Source: Silvanigrella paludirubra | Lineage (GTDB): Bacteria; Bdellovibrionota_B; Oligoflexia; Silvanigrellales; Silvanigrellaceae | DNA: 64,000 nucleotides | NCBI RefSeq assembly: GCF_009208775.1 | Contig: NZ_WFLM01000001.1 | Span: 661,325-725,324, forward strand | Direction of reading: 5' to 3' | Shown here: in pieces, positions 1 through 9,678 of the stretch | Layout: the number at the start of each line of letters is the position of its first letter | How positions within the stretch are numbered: the first letter of the stretch is position 1 | Translations under genes and position numbers: made by a program | The notes under the pieces: model-generated | Told to the model about the DNA's origin: nothing | What the model saw: only the letters and a program-made list of their open reading frames with translations | Database searches by the model: none

Positions 1-525
1 AGCCTGATCCGCTATTGTTCCGCCTATTCCTAATAAATGAATTTTTCCATCAGAACTAACTCCTGTTTCTTTACTTATTATTTTTGCAAGTTCATATCCG
101 GAATCTTCATCTTTAGGTAACATTTCTCCTAATAAATATTTAAATCGAATATTATTATTTGCCTCTTCCGTTTCAAAATCAAATCCTGAATTATATATAA
201 AAAATGGAATTTTATTTTCTTCAAATAACTGTGACATTTTTATAAGTTGATTTTTAAAATTCATTAAAATAATAGCATCATATTTTTTTTCATAGATTGC
301 TAATTTTAATTCATCATTTAAAAATTTTAAATCATCATTGGCATAGATTGCTTTTAAATCAATATCTAAACTTTCACAGGAAAGTCTCATGAAATCAACT
401 ACCATTGAGAAAAATGGGTCGTTTTGATCTCGAGCCGTTACAACAGCTAATTTAATTTTCTGATTTGCAAATACATTTAATGAAATAATGAAATTTATTA
501 AATTTATGATAAAAAATATTTTCAT
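1..525 (-). CDS. Periplasmic sugar-type binding protein, partial (C-terminus off the left edge)
   Basis: The minus strand is open from an ATG at 525 to the window edge, about 175 codons without a stop. The translation begins with a short hydrophobic signal-like segment (MKIFFIINLINFIISLNVFA) and continues as KIKLAVVTARDQNDPFFSMVVDFM, the first strand and helix of type 1 periplasmic binding proteins (ribose/LacI-like fold). Further on come YDAIILMNF, IPFFIYNSGFD and IHLLGIGGTIADQA, fitting the alternating strands of that fold. The ligand cannot be told. It starts 6 nt after the stop of the cyclase-like gene upstream, so the two are probably cotranscribed, which suggests a sensory or signalling role rather than plain uptake (inference). 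Confidence 0.7.
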   Translation of the reverse strand, partial: MKIFFIINLINFIISLNVFANQKIKLAVVTARDQNDPFFSMVVDFMRLSCESLDIDLKAIYANDDLKFLNDELKLAIYEKKYDAIILMNFKNQLIKMSQLFEENKIPFFIYNSGFDFETEEANNNIRFKYLLGEMLPKDEDSGYELAKIISKETGVSSDGKIHLLGIGGTIADQA

Positions 526-531
526 TTGCTC

Positions 532-1272
532 TCATCTTTGTATTTCAGATTGCTTTCTTTCAAACAAAACTTTTATTCTTAAAATAAATGTATATAAAAG
601 CATCCTTGTTTTAAATATTACTTTATCTAAAAATCCTATCTCATGCTTTTGATTGGATTCCTTAATTTCATTAGGAAAATGCACAAATGTATTAATATTT
701 CCTATATCGTCATATTTTTCTATATTTGAATTGAAAATAATATCTTTAAAATATGAAATTCGACTAAATGCATTCTCTGTTATTAATAAATATTCGTTTT
801 TATTTATTTTATTTTTTGATAAGCGATGGAGTGTAATTACATCTAAACCTGATAATTCTTGAAATTGATTAATTTGATAAATTAATATTTTTCCAGAATG
901 AACAATAAGCTTTAACTTAAGGCTATCTACGTTTGAACAGCATGGACATTCACAGCTTTTTACTGAATTAAGTGTTAATTTCTTATTATTAAAAGCTTCA
1001 AAAAAAAGAAAAAGTTTATTACTTACAAATTTTTGATCAAATGTTAAATCTATAGGCATATAAAAAAAGATTGCATCACCTTCAATTTTTGATACTTTAA
1101 TTGGCTCTTCAATTTGATCTAATAATATTTTAAGAAGCTCTGAAATGATAAATTGCCCATGTGTCCAAGAAAAAGAGTGCTTTTTTACAAATTGTGTATA
1201 GCCACTAATATCTGCAAAAAAAAGAAGGGCTTCTTTTTCATTCGATAAGCTTCGATTTTCATTTGCACTCAT
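532..1272 (-). CDS. DUF2652-type protein with class III nucleotide cyclase-like fold
   Basis: A 246-residue protein beginning MSANENRSLSNEKEALLFFADISGYTQF. The block LLFFADISGYTQFV and the later KIEGDAIFFY resemble the two metal-binding strands of class III adenylate/guanylate cyclases: Asp of FADISG and Asp of EGDA are both present. This pattern is that of the DUF2652 family, whose activity is not established. A Cys-rich insert (CECPCC, middle of the protein) precedes LKLIVHSGKI, and the C-terminus ends in a hydrophobic then basic segment (LLYTFILRIKVLFERK) that may touch the membrane. The complete set of substrate-specifying residues is not evident, so it may be a regulator rather than a cyclase. 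It is followed within 6 nt by the periplasmic binding protein. Confidence 0.65.
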   Translation of the reverse strand: MSANENRSLSNEKEALLFFADISGYTQFVKKHSFSWTHGQFIISELLKILLDQIEEPIKVSKIEGDAIFFYMPIDLTFDQKFVSNKLFLFFEAFNNKKLTLNSVKSCECPCCSNVDSLKLKLIVHSGKILIYQINQFQELSGLDVITLHRLSKNKINKNEYLLITENAFSRISYFKDIIFNSNIEKYDDIGNINTFVHFPNEIKESNQKHEIGFLDKVIFKTRMLLYTFILRIKVLFERKQSEIQR

Positions 1273-1484
1273 ATATGCTCTTCTTTAAATTTAATCATTT
1301 TTTTTAATTTAAACCTATTAAAATCATAATCTTATTTTGTAAAATAGATCAATAAGTAATAGTCAAATTTCAGAAAATATCAAATTAAAAAAATACAATC
1401 AAAATTCCGACTTCTGATATTCTTTATTGAAAAATATCTATGAGATAAAATAAAGACAACACAATCTCTAAATTGGTGAATAAA

Positions 1485-1871
1485 ATGGGAAAAGTTGTAA
1501 TAATTCTTGATGACACAGAAGAAATCCATCTTGTTACAAAAAAAGTATTAGAATCCTTAGAACTTAAAGTAATATGTTGTTATAATGCTGACGAGCTTGT
1601 TACTCAAATTTTGGCAAATATTCATGATCTTGCTCTTGTACTGTTAGATATTTATATGCCAGATAAAAATGGATTTACTGTTATGCAACAAGTTAAAGAT
1701 CGGTTTCAAAAAAGAAAATTTAAAATTGTTTTTTTCACATCCATAAAAGAGAAAAAGTATATATTACAAGGTATGAGCTTAAAAGCGGATGGCTATATCA
1801 TAAAACCGTTCAAAGTCGATGAGTTCAAAGAAAAAATCCAACAACTTTTAAAACCAGCTCCGCTTTTTTAA
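1485..1871 (+). CDS. Single-domain response regulator (CheY-like receiver)
   Basis: About 128 residues, a receiver domain only. Acidic residues DDTEE follow the first strand (KVVIILDDTEE), the phospho-acceptor Asp is in LVLLDIYMP, the conserved Thr/Ser is in VFFTSIKEK, and the Lys is in YIIKPFKV. No output domain is present, so it should act by protein interaction in a two-component or chemosensory pathway. The frame also contains TTG at 1473 and GTG at 1476, but ATG 1485 has a GGTG at 1475-1478 at usable spacing and gives MGKVVIILDD, the usual start of such proteins. It is divergent from the cyclase-like gene and convergent with spoVR. No kinase is adjacent. Confidence 0.85.
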   Translation: MGKVVIILDDTEEIHLVTKKVLESLELKVICCYNADELVTQILANIHDLALVLLDIYMPDKNGFTVMQQVKDRFQKRKFKIVFFTSIKEKKYILQGMSLKADGYIIKPFKVDEFKEKIQQLLKPAPLF

Positions 1872-1887
1872 AAATTATTTTATAAAA

Positions 1888-3423
1888 CTAAATATCTAAG
1901 TTAACACCTTTTTCAATACGTGGTTCAGAACCATCATAATGAATAACTTTACTTTCTGATTCTATAATTGTCGCAATATTTACGGGTCTATTCCATATTT
2001 TATAAATATTTTTTAAAGTTTCGACAGCCCAATCAATTTTTAAATCTTTTCCTTGATGTTTATGACGCAATAAAAGTTCACCTCTGTTACGATAGTTGCC
2101 GTCAACAACATCAATAATAGGTTGTCCAAAATTAGTCATGGAATCTAATAGATCTCTTTTGATTGTCTTAAAATCTCTATCATGAATTATAGCTTGTCCT
2201 GATCGCCTATCTTGCACCCAAGTAAATAATTTTGCATCTTCACAAAAATCTTCATCTAAAAATTCATCTAAAAAAGTGATGTCATTGTGAAATTTTCGAA
2301 TTTCAAAAAGTTTTTCCATACCTTTATTTGAATTTTTATTCCAATTTCTTCTCACTTGAGGGTCATCACAAAGGGTATATTCTAAACCAAATTGGCCATT
2401 ATTCCATCTTTTTTCAATATGCCGCATTAATTCAACCCCTAATTTATAAGGATTTAATCTTTGTCCTGACATTTGAACTACTCCTGCATAGTGATCGCAG
2501 TAATCAATCACTTCAGAATCTTTTAAAACCAATTGCGTTAAAATTTTGGAATGCCAATAAACCGCCCAACCTTCGTTCATAATTTTTGTTTGCCCCTGAG
2601 GAGCAAAATAATAAGCTTCTTCTCTAACAATAGAAAGAACATCTCTTTGCCAAGAATTTAAAGGAGCATAATCTAATAAAAATTTTAAAATATCTCGAAC
2701 AGAACTTTCTGGAAATTTTTTTTCTTTCTCTTTCTCTTGAATTACTTTAGCCTGTTGTTCCTTTACATAGCTATCTGGATTTATGTATCCTTCCATATAG
2801 CCGCGCAATGAAGGAAGTTTAGGTACTGGTAATTTATCTGGAGATATTAAACTTTCATCATAATTATCTTTGTCTTTTGGTTTATATTCACGACGTATAT
2901 GTGGTCCATGTTGATCAATTAAATTTTCTAAAGATAGGCAAATATCAATAAATCCTTCAACTTCATCATGCCCTACTTCTTCAATATAGCGGCGTACACG
3001 GCTACCGTGATTCGCCATTTCATCGAGCATTTTTCGATTTGTATGTGAAAAACAATAATTATTTTTGAAAAAATCACAGTGGCCATAAACATGGGCGATC
3101 ACTGTTTTTTGATCTACAAGTGAATTACTTCTTAATAAATAAGCATAACATGGATCATTATTAATTACCATTTCATAAATAAGTGACAAACCGTATTCAT
3201 AACTTTTTGCAATACGCTCATATTCCATACCAAAACGCCAATGCGGATAGCGTGTTGGAAAACCACCATAAGCTGCAATTTCACTCATCTGTTGATAATC
3301 TACCATTTCGAAAATAGTCGGAAAAAAATCCAAGCCTAAATTTCGAGCATGGCTTTCAATTTCTGTTACGATATCTCTTAATTCGGGTGTTAATTCGCTT
3401 GTAAGACGAGGATCCATAACCAT
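1888..3423 (-). CDS. spoVR: SpoVR/YcgB family protein
   Basis: A 511-residue protein with the typical SpoVR start (LTPELRDIVTEIESHARNLGLDFFPTIFEMVDYQQMSEIAAYGGFP, given here in part) and the conserved WRFGMEYER, YEMVINNDPCYAYL, IAHVYGHCDFF and ILNEGWA-like (KIMNEGWAVYWHSKI) segments. The family is named after Bacillus SpoVR but is widespread in non-sporulating bacteria (E. coli YcgB), where its biochemical role is unknown. It lies 3 nt after yeaH and below prkA; this trio is a conserved stress/stationary-phase linkage. A GGGGAAG ribosome site lies 6 nt before ATG 3423; a second in-frame ATG is two codons later. Full length for the family. Confidence 0.9.
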   Translation of the reverse strand: MVMDPRLTSELTPELRDIVTEIESHARNLGLDFFPTIFEMVDYQQMSEIAAYGGFPTRYPHWRFGMEYERIAKSYEYGLSLIYEMVINNDPCYAYLLRSNSLVDQKTVIAHVYGHCDFFKNNYCFSHTNRKMLDEMANHGSRVRRYIEEVGHDEVEGFIDICLSLENLIDQHGPHIRREYKPKDKDNYDESLISPDKLPVPKLPSLRGYMEGYINPDSYVKEQQAKVIQEKEKEKKFPESSVRDILKFLLDYAPLNSWQRDVLSIVREEAYYFAPQGQTKIMNEGWAVYWHSKILTQLVLKDSEVIDYCDHYAGVVQMSGQRLNPYKLGVELMRHIEKRWNNGQFGLEYTLCDDPQVRRNWNKNSNKGMEKLFEIRKFHNDITFLDEFLDEDFCEDAKLFTWVQDRRSGQAIIHDRDFKTIKRDLLDSMTNFGQPIIDVVDGNYRNRGELLLRHKHQGKDLKIDWAVETLKNIYKIWNRPVNIATIIESESKVIHYDGSEPRIEKGVNLDI

Positions 3424-3426
3424 AAA

Positions 3427-4530
3427 TTACTTCCCCTTTCCTAGAAAAGCACGTAAGGCATTCATAATCCCATCTCTATCTTTTATTTGATGTATGATTA
3501 CTTTTTCATTTTGCTCGCCATAATGTTTTTCTAAGTCTTTTAAAAATTGCCCACTTCCGTAACGACTCTCAACTTGTCCATAAGAAAATAAATTACTTGC
3601 GGGAAGCAAAGTATTATCAAGTAAATTCATACATTCATTTGTATCATTTCCACTCCAATTATCTCCATCTGAAAAATGAAATAAATAAATATTCCATTCC
3701 GATGTAGGATAATTATCTAAAATAATTTTCTCACAAAGTTTATAAGCACTACTAATTAAAGTACCACCTGATTCTTTTGTATGATAAAATGTATGTTCAT
3801 CTACCTCTCTAGCAATGGCATCATGAATAATAAATCGTGTATCTAAATTGTCATAATTATGTTTCAACCAAGCGTTTAGCCAAAATGAAGTCAAACGGAC
3901 AATTTCTTTTTGTTCATCACCCATCGATCCAGATACATCCATCATATAAATAATGGCGGCACTGGCTTCTGGCTTTTCTTCAATTCGAAAACTGCGGTAA
4001 CGTTTATCTTCTTTAATAGGAATCACGATTGGTTTTTCGTCCGTATAATCACCAATACTAATTTGTCTTTTTAATGCTTCTTTATAAGTTCGTTTAAAGT
4101 TACGAAGGCTTTCGGGACCATTTCTTAAAACACCTTGGTACTTATATTTTTTTTGAGTGATATTTTTTTTGCCTTTGTCTTCAATACGCGGAAGTCCTAG
4201 TTCTTCTCCCAATATTCCAGCTAGCTCATCAAGGCTTACATCCACTTCCATACTATGCTCACCAGGATTTTGGCCAGCTTCTCCTTCTCCTGGTTGCGGT
4301 TGTCCTTGATTCACGGCATCGCCAGGATCACCCTCACCCTGTCCTACTCCACGCTGCTGATTACCTCCGAATTCAAACCGAGGAAGATCAATTCTTGGAA
4401 GTGGGATAGAGACTTGTTTATTCCCTTGCCTTCCAATGAGTTCACCAGAAGAAATAAACCGTTTTAAATTGTCTTTTATTTTTCCTCTTACTATTTTTCT
4501 GAAGCGGTTGACATCGGTTTCCATTTTCAT
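3427..4530 (-). CDS. yeaH: YeaH/YhbH family protein (DUF444, vWA-like)
   Basis: A 367-residue protein of the DUF444 family. The N-terminal part is basic ([18 protein letters not shown]), followed by a Gly/Gln/Pro-rich linker around residues 50-95 ([17 protein letters not shown]) and then the conserved [20 protein letters not shown]. The C-terminal half resembles a von Willebrand A domain with the MIDAS-like motif [15 protein letters not shown] and [26 protein letters not shown]. coli YeaH is encoded with the kinase YeaG and may be its partner, but its activity is not known. Here it lies between prkA (82 nt upstream) and spoVR (3 nt downstream). Confidence 0.9.
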   Translation of the reverse strand: MKMETDVNRFRKIVRGKIKDNLKRFISSGELIGRQGNKQVSIPLPRIDLPRFEFGGNQQRGVGQGEGDPGDAVNQGQPQPGEGEAGQNPGEHSMEVDVSLDELAGILGEELGLPRIEDKGKKNITQKKYKYQGVLRNGPESLRNFKRTYKEALKRQISIGDYTDEKPIVIPIKEDKRYRSFRIEEKPEASAAIIYMMDVSGSMGDEQKEIVRLTSFWLNAWLKHNYDNLDTRFIIHDAIAREVDEHTFYHTKESGGTLISSAYKLCEKIILDNYPTSEWNIYLFHFSDGDNWSGNDTNECMNLLDNTLLPASNLFSYGQVESRYGSGQFLKDLEKHYGEQNEKVIIHQIKDRDGIMNALRAFLGKGK

Positions 4531-4612
4531 TTTTGATGAACCCTTCCTTTACAGGAGAAACGTTGCAAAAAACTTATGAAGTAAAAGAAATCATATCAAT
4601 AAAATTATTAAA

Positions 4613-6679
4613 TTAATTTAGATTTCTTTTTACATCGCCGCGAGCAAAAATACTTGCAACAAAGTGGAGTGCATCTGTTGAACAAATATCGCAATACCCA
4701 TAATTTTTAATAAGACGATTTTTTACAACATCAATTTTTGCTTGTGTTTCTTTATCAACAACATTGCTAACTAAACTTGTTAACTTAATTGTATCTTTTT
4801 GATCTTCAAAAAGTTTAAGTTCAAGAGCTTTATGAAGTCTTTCATTTGTTTTGTAATCAAATATTTTACCTTCTAAAGCAAGAGCACCAATATAATTCAT
4901 AATTTCTCGGCGGAAATCATCTTTACGACTTTCTGGGATATCTATTTTTTCTTCAATACTACGCATGAGTCGTTCATCTGGCTCTTCACTCATTCCAGTG
5001 TACTTATTTCTTACTCTTTCTTTTTGAGTGTAGGCTTTCACATTATCAATATAATTTCCACAAAGTTTTGCAATTGCTTCCTCGTCTGCAGAAATAGCTC
5101 TTTGAACTTCATTTTTAACGATATCTTCATATTCTTGTTTTACTACAGCAAGTAATTCACGATATCTTTTTTTCGTTTCTTCATCACGAATTAAGCTATG
5201 ATTTTTTAAACCACCTTCTAATTCATTTAAAACAATAAATGGATTTATACATCCATTCCCACGATCTTCTACTAAAGAGTTTGATAATTTATCTTGAATA
5301 TAACGAGGAGAAATTCCATCAAGACCTTCTCGTAAAGCATCTTTACGAAGCTCTTTAATATTATCTTCTGTATAACCAGAAAGGGTTTTTCCATCATATA
5401 ATTTCATTTTTTGCATAACCGTTAAGTTAGCTTTTTTAGGCTCTTCCAAACGTGTTAAAATACCCCACATTGCAGCTGTTTCAATTGTATGTGGTGCTAT
5501 ATGAATATGAGGAACAGTTTCAGGATTAAAATCTTTGCGATAAATTTTAACTTCTTCTTTTAATTTTGTTATGTATGGCACATCAATTTTAACCGTTCTA
5601 TCGCGTAAAGCTTCCATAAATTCGTTATTTTGTAATTTACGATACTCTGGTTCATTTGTGTGACCAATAATAACTTCATCAATATCTGTCTGTGCAAACT
5701 TTTTAGGTTTGATTTTATGTTCTTGGGAAGCTCCCAATAAATCATAAAGAAACGCAACATCAAGTTTTAACATTTCCACAAATTCAACAATTCCTCTGTT
5801 GGCAATATTAAATTCACCATCAAAGTTAAAAGCACGAGGATCTGAATCGGAACCATATTCAGCAATTTTACGATAATTTAAATCACCAGTTAATTCTGTT
5901 GAATCCTGATTTTTTTCATCTTTAGGTTGAAATGTACCAATACCAACACGATCTTTTTCAGACAATAATAATCTTTTTACATTAATATGATTTTTCGTTA
6001 ATTTTTCCCAGTCACCATTATATTGTCTCATTAAATCATTATAAACATAGCGGCAAGCTGGACAAAGACTACCTTCAATATGAATGCGATCTTGAAAGTG
6101 TTTTCCTTTATTTAATAAACTTAACACTTTTGGTCGAGCTTCTTCGGGGATTAAATGCAATGGATCTTCATGAATTGGGCATGGCATGACGTCTTCCATT
6201 TTTAATTTGTCATGCAAATTTGTCCACTCATAAGTATACAACGCACCTTCCGGTTGATGTGAATACCACTCAACACCTTTTTTTAAAACTCTTGCAATTG
6301 TAGACTTCGCACTTCCAACAGGACCATGCAATAATAAAACTCTTTTTTCAGGTCCATAACGTAACGAAGCTGCTTTGAAAAAATTAACTAGTTTTGCAAT
6401 GTGAACATCAAGACCAAATACGGCATCTTTTCCATTATTTAATGGGTCATCAAAAAATTTATAATGCACTAACTTTTTTTTATGTTCTACATATTCGTAA
6501 GAACCATAATGCATTATAATATCATAAATTCTTTGAAAAGCGGTACGACATAGCTTGGGATTTTTTTCAGCCATTGCAAGGTAATCAGAATAACTCCCAG
6601 ACCAATTCAACTCATTAAATAGAGATGGGCTATAAACTTCTTTTACTAGCTCAAAAACTTTTTCAGTATGCAGTTGCAT
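4613..6679 (-). CDS. prkA: PrkA/YeaG serine protein kinase (AAA+ domain protein)
   Basis: A 688-residue protein. An N-terminal AAA+ module carries the Walker [21 protein letters not shown] (around residue 118) and is interrupted by a Cys-containing section ([25 protein letters not shown]) typical of PrkA. The arginine-finger/sensor region and the C-terminal PrkA kinase-like domain ([34 protein letters not shown]) follow. PrkA proteins are reported as Ser/Thr kinases involved in nutrient and stress adaptation. First gene of the prkA-yeaH-spoVR unit; GGAGG lies 4 nt before the ATG. Length and motifs are standard, with no sign of damage. Confidence 0.92.
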   Translation of the reverse strand: MQLHTEKVFELVKEVYSPSLFNELNWSGSYSDYLAMAEKNPKLCRTAFQRIYDIIMHYGSYEYVEHKKKLVHYKFFDDPLNNGKDAVFGLDVHIAKLVNFFKAASLRYGPEKRVLLLHGPVGSAKSTIARVLKKGVEWYSHQPEGALYTYEWTNLHDKLKMEDVMPCPIHEDPLHLIPEEARPKVLSLLNKGKHFQDRIHIEGSLCPACRYVYNDLMRQYNGDWEKLTKNHINVKRLLLSEKDRVGIGTFQPKDEKNQDSTELTGDLNYRKIAEYGSDSDPRAFNFDGEFNIANRGIVEFVEMLKLDVAFLYDLLGASQEHKIKPKKFAQTDIDEVIIGHTNEPEYRKLQNNEFMEALRDRTVKIDVPYITKLKEEVKIYRKDFNPETVPHIHIAPHTIETAAMWGILTRLEEPKKANLTVMQKMKLYDGKTLSGYTEDNIKELRKDALREGLDGISPRYIQDKLSNSLVEDRGNGCINPFIVLNELEGGLKNHSLIRDEETKKRYRELLAVVKQEYEDIVKNEVQRAISADEEAIAKLCGNYIDNVKAYTQKERVRNKYTGMSEEPDERLMRSIEEKIDIPESRKDDFRREIMNYIGALALEGKIFDYKTNERLHKALELKLFEDQKDTIKLTSLVSNVVDKETQAKIDVVKNRLIKNYGYCDICSTDALHFVASIFARGDVKRNLN

Positions 6680-6763
6680 GAGACCTCCAATGCATGAGGG
6701 AATTTATACAAATAAGATTATCTCAAAAAAAAGTTGCTCGCAAACTAAAGTAGAAATGATTTT

Positions 6764-8614
6764 TTATTGATACAAAGAACTGATCAAAGATGCTCTTGTT
6801 TCTTGAATTTTAAGGCGGTTAATTTCTCCATTAGTTAACTTTTCACCACTAGCTTCTGTAAATGGTTTATCTAATATAAAAAATTTTTTTAATGTTACAT
6901 TTCTTGGTAATGATTCATTCACTCGATTGACAATTGATTGTACATGTTCCTTTATTTTATCTGGAGCTGCTCGATAATCTGCTAGTGCATTGTGATTTAA
7001 AACAATTAAAGCTGAAAGATATGGCATTTTATCTCCAATAACACAGACATCAGAAATAATATCATCTTCTTTTAAGAGTTGTTCTAGTCTAACAGGAGAA
7101 ACTACAGTTCCTCCTAAGGTTACAAATAAATGCCTTTTCCTTCCTGTAATAATAAATCCAAATGGAGTCATTTGTGCTACATCACCAGTTTCTTCCCATT
7201 TTCCTGCGTTTTCAAAAGTTGGATAAGATAAACGGTATTCCAATGTAGAATGTGCACCCAATCTAAAATTAACATGAGGTAACGGAGTTCCAATTACTTT
7301 AAAATGCGCGGCATGAAATAAATTACTTGATAACATCCCTGCAGCATGTGTTGTTCCGTAAGATTCCAAAACAGGAATTCCTAGTTTTTCAAGATTTCTA
7401 ACATAAGCTTCTTGGGCAGGTGCTAATCCATGAACAACAAATCGTAAGTCTTCAACTGCTTCTTTTAAAAAAGTTTGTCCAGAAATAAACCGCGAAGTTT
7501 TTCTAAGAGATCTTTTTAAAATATCAAAAACTCCTTCTGGAATTTTCATAGCACGACTTGAAGCAAGTAAATTTTGTACTTTATCTATTTTTTCACTTAA
7601 CTGGAATCTTGGATTATGTGAAGAACGTTTTGCAACAAGCTCAACAAAGGAACAAAGTTGTTCTAATTCAAATGAACTGCCGAATATATAACTTGGTCTT
7701 AAAATTCTTAAATTTGTTTCCCAATCCGTACTTGGATTTGGAAAACCAATTATTCCATTTTTTAGCATAGCACAGTAACGACTTAAATGTGCAAATGGAT
7801 TACTAGGCATCATAAGTTCCATACTTTTCCAAAAAATTTGTTTTGGAAATTCGGCATGAATTATAAAGTTTTGTGCCGTTAACACCAATGAGTCAGGCAT
7901 TAATATTTCTGGTTTTTGAAATCCGTCATGACCAAAGGAAACAAAAGAAAATCTTCCAGGTTTTATTTTTCGCCAAGGAGAATCTTCAGGAATGACAATA
8001 GAATTTATTTTATTTTGATCTTTTAAATCATTTAAATTGTTTTCATCATATAAGTCTGATGAAGTTGTTAATGGAGTATGTATTGTTTTATATTCTCTAT
8101 AAAGTGTTAACAACTCAGGTTCAGAATGTTTATCTTGTGGCATCCATGCTGCAGTTGAAATATTTAATACAGGAACAGAAAAACCATCTAGTTGATACGT
8201 TAATTCATCTATGTCAGAAGCAATTGCGACGCCTTTAAAATAATTTAAGCACCATTTTAAATCACTTTTGGACATTTGAGAAGGTGCACACATGACATCA
8301 AAACCAGCAAGGACAGCACCCATCATGGCTACAAATGAATTGTATGTATTTCTTCCAATTAATATAATACTTTGTCCATATTGGCGTTGAGAAATTGGAA
8401 TTAAATTTGTCCAATATTCGGTAGCTCTTCCTAAATGAGCACAAAAATCTTTACCGGAAAGTTGATGCCATGCCCCATTACAATAAGTTCGAATTGTTAC
8501 GTAATTTATTTTTGCAGATTGCTTGAGTAACAAATCAAAAAAGGACTCTGCGCCTTTAAATTGTTGTTTATTAAAAGAATCAGCTGGAGTAGAAACAGAA
8601 TCATGATCATTCAT
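6764..8614 (-). CDS. AMP-binding (acyl-CoA synthetase-like) protein with degenerate ATP loop
   Basis: A 616-residue protein of the ANL (acyl/aryl-CoA synthetase) superfamily. Late motifs are clear: ESYGTTHAAGM (A5-like), EETGDVAQMTPFGFIITGRKRHLFVTLGGTVVSP (A7/A8-like, quoted in part as TGDVAQ and GRKRHLFVTLGG) and the C-terminal KLTNGEINR, which keeps a candidate catalytic Lys. The early ATP phosphate-binding loop, normally of the form TSGTTGxPKG, is absent: at the matching place (about residues 220-235) the protein reads FVSFGHDGFQKPEIL. It may have lost adenylating activity or use ATP differently. The gene follows the phosphatase gene by 24 nt and probably shares its promoter. Substrate unknown; long-chain fatty acids are only a guess from overall layout. 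Confidence 0.75.
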   Translation of the reverse strand: MNDHDSVSTPADSFNKQQFKGAESFFDLLLKQSAKINYVTIRTYCNGAWHQLSGKDFCAHLGRATEYWTNLIPISQRQYGQSIILIGRNTYNSFVAMMGAVLAGFDVMCAPSQMSKSDLKWCLNYFKGVAIASDIDELTYQLDGFSVPVLNISTAAWMPQDKHSEPELLTLYREYKTIHTPLTTSSDLYDENNLNDLKDQNKINSIVIPEDSPWRKIKPGRFSFVSFGHDGFQKPEILMPDSLVLTAQNFIIHAEFPKQIFWKSMELMMPSNPFAHLSRYCAMLKNGIIGFPNPSTDWETNLRILRPSYIFGSSFELEQLCSFVELVAKRSSHNPRFQLSEKIDKVQNLLASSRAMKIPEGVFDILKRSLRKTSRFISGQTFLKEAVEDLRFVVHGLAPAQEAYVRNLEKLGIPVLESYGTTHAAGMLSSNLFHAAHFKVIGTPLPHVNFRLGAHSTLEYRLSYPTFENAGKWEETGDVAQMTPFGFIITGRKRHLFVTLGGTVVSPVRLEQLLKEDDIISDVCVIGDKMPYLSALIVLNHNALADYRAAPDKIKEHVQSIVNRVNESLPRNVTLKKFFILDKPFTEASGEKLTNGEINRLKIQETRASLISSLYQ

Positions 8615-8638
8615 AAAAGAAATCCATTCTAATTCATT

Positions 8639-9565
8639 TCAAACCACAGCAAGCCTTGATTGATGAGGTTTGAGAAGAATAATATTTTTTTTGATATCAA
8701 AATATTTTCTTTGAGATCTTACTTGAATTGCTAAATCAATCTCAGGAAAATATCCTGTTAAACTGTTTCCATAAGTACACCCAGTATCGATACCAACGCA
8801 AATGGGTCTACCAGAAGGTAACGTTTTGCGAAATAATCCTTGTTTTGCATCATGGCCAAAAACTATGAGAGCGGGTCCATTATGCAATTCATGCCAACGA
8901 AAACGCTCCTTTTCAGAACTTGTAGCTGATTTTTGTGTATTTGAAGTAGAATTTACAGATTGATTTAAAATTTCAGAACGATATCCAGCAGGAACAACTA
9001 AAAGTTTTTTTTCATTTCCTTTTAGGTCCCATTTTACGTAACGCGCTGTTAATAACATTCTTTCTGTTGTACCTAATAAGCCTTTTGTGGCATCTAGGCC
9101 CGCATGAACTATAATAAGTGGGTATTCTGTTTCCCATTCGCTTCTTTTTAACTGGGTAACAACAGTAGTTACGTAAGCGTGAGGTAATGAACAAAGAAGA
9201 TCAAAAATAGCTCTTTTATGGTAGCGTATTAAATGAAGAGTTTGTTTTGTATGTTCTGCTAATGAATGAAAACTACGTTTTTGTGCTTGCTGAATTGTGG
9301 ACCACAATGCCCAATCGTGATTTCCTTTTATACATAAGGCTGAGTGCTCCTGAATAACTTCATAAACTCCAACAGGATCAGGACCTTTTGTAAACAAATC
9401 ACCAACTAACATTAATTGAAACTTTGGAATATGTTTTTTTGCGGTTTCAATAAGTTCAACAAGCTCACGCGCACAACCGTGCACATCACCTACAATAAAA
9501 AGTGGTAGCCTATCTGTTGATGGAGCCAGACTTTTTATAATTAAGTTATTTGAACTATCCTGCAA
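8639..9565 (-). CDS. Calcineurin-like metallophosphoesterase (PPP/ApaH type)
   Basis: A 308-residue protein with the metal-binding signature of PPP phosphatases in order: LFIVGDVHGCARELVELI (GDxHG), LMLVGDLFTKGPDPVGV (GDxxxxGP, replacing the usual GDxVDRG), CIKGNHDWALW (GNHD), LIIVHAGLD (second His) and VFGHDAKQG with GIDTGCTYGNSLTGY near the end. This layout occurs in bacterial PrpA-like protein phosphatases and in ApaH-type diadenosine tetraphosphatases; the sequence does not decide between them. About 40 residues of insertion (RSEILNQSVNSTSNTQKS region) separate the last two metal motifs. First gene of a two-gene unit with the AMP-ligase-like gene; a good promoter lies upstream at 9625-9653. 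Confidence 0.85.
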   Translation of the reverse strand: MQDSSNNLIIKSLAPSTDRLPLFIVGDVHGCARELVELIETAKKHIPKFQLMLVGDLFTKGPDPVGVYEVIQEHSALCIKGNHDWALWSTIQQAQKRSFHSLAEHTKQTLHLIRYHKRAIFDLLCSLPHAYVTTVVTQLKRSEWETEYPLIIVHAGLDATKGLLGTTERMLLTARYVKWDLKGNEKKLLVVPAGYRSEILNQSVNSTSNTQKSATSSEKERFRWHELHNGPALIVFGHDAKQGLFRKTLPSGRPICVGIDTGCTYGNSLTGYFPEIDLAIQVRSQRKYFDIKKNIILLKPHQSRLAVV

Positions 9566-9624
9566 ATCTCATACTCCCAAATTAAATGAATTTAAAATTC
9601 ATTTTAATCCACTCCATTAGGTAG

Positions 9625-9653
9625 ATTGTAGGCATATGCTAAAGAACTTTCAA
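9625..9653 (-). promoter_or_regulatory. Sigma70-type promoter for the phosphatase gene
   Basis: On the minus strand, TTGAAA (9653-9648) is separated by exactly 17 nt from TACAAT (9630-9625). It lies 60 nt above the phosphatase start and is the best -35/-10 pair in this intergenic gap. A prediction only. Confidence 0.6.
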
Positions 9654-9678
9654 TACAATGTTGAATTTAAAAAATTCA

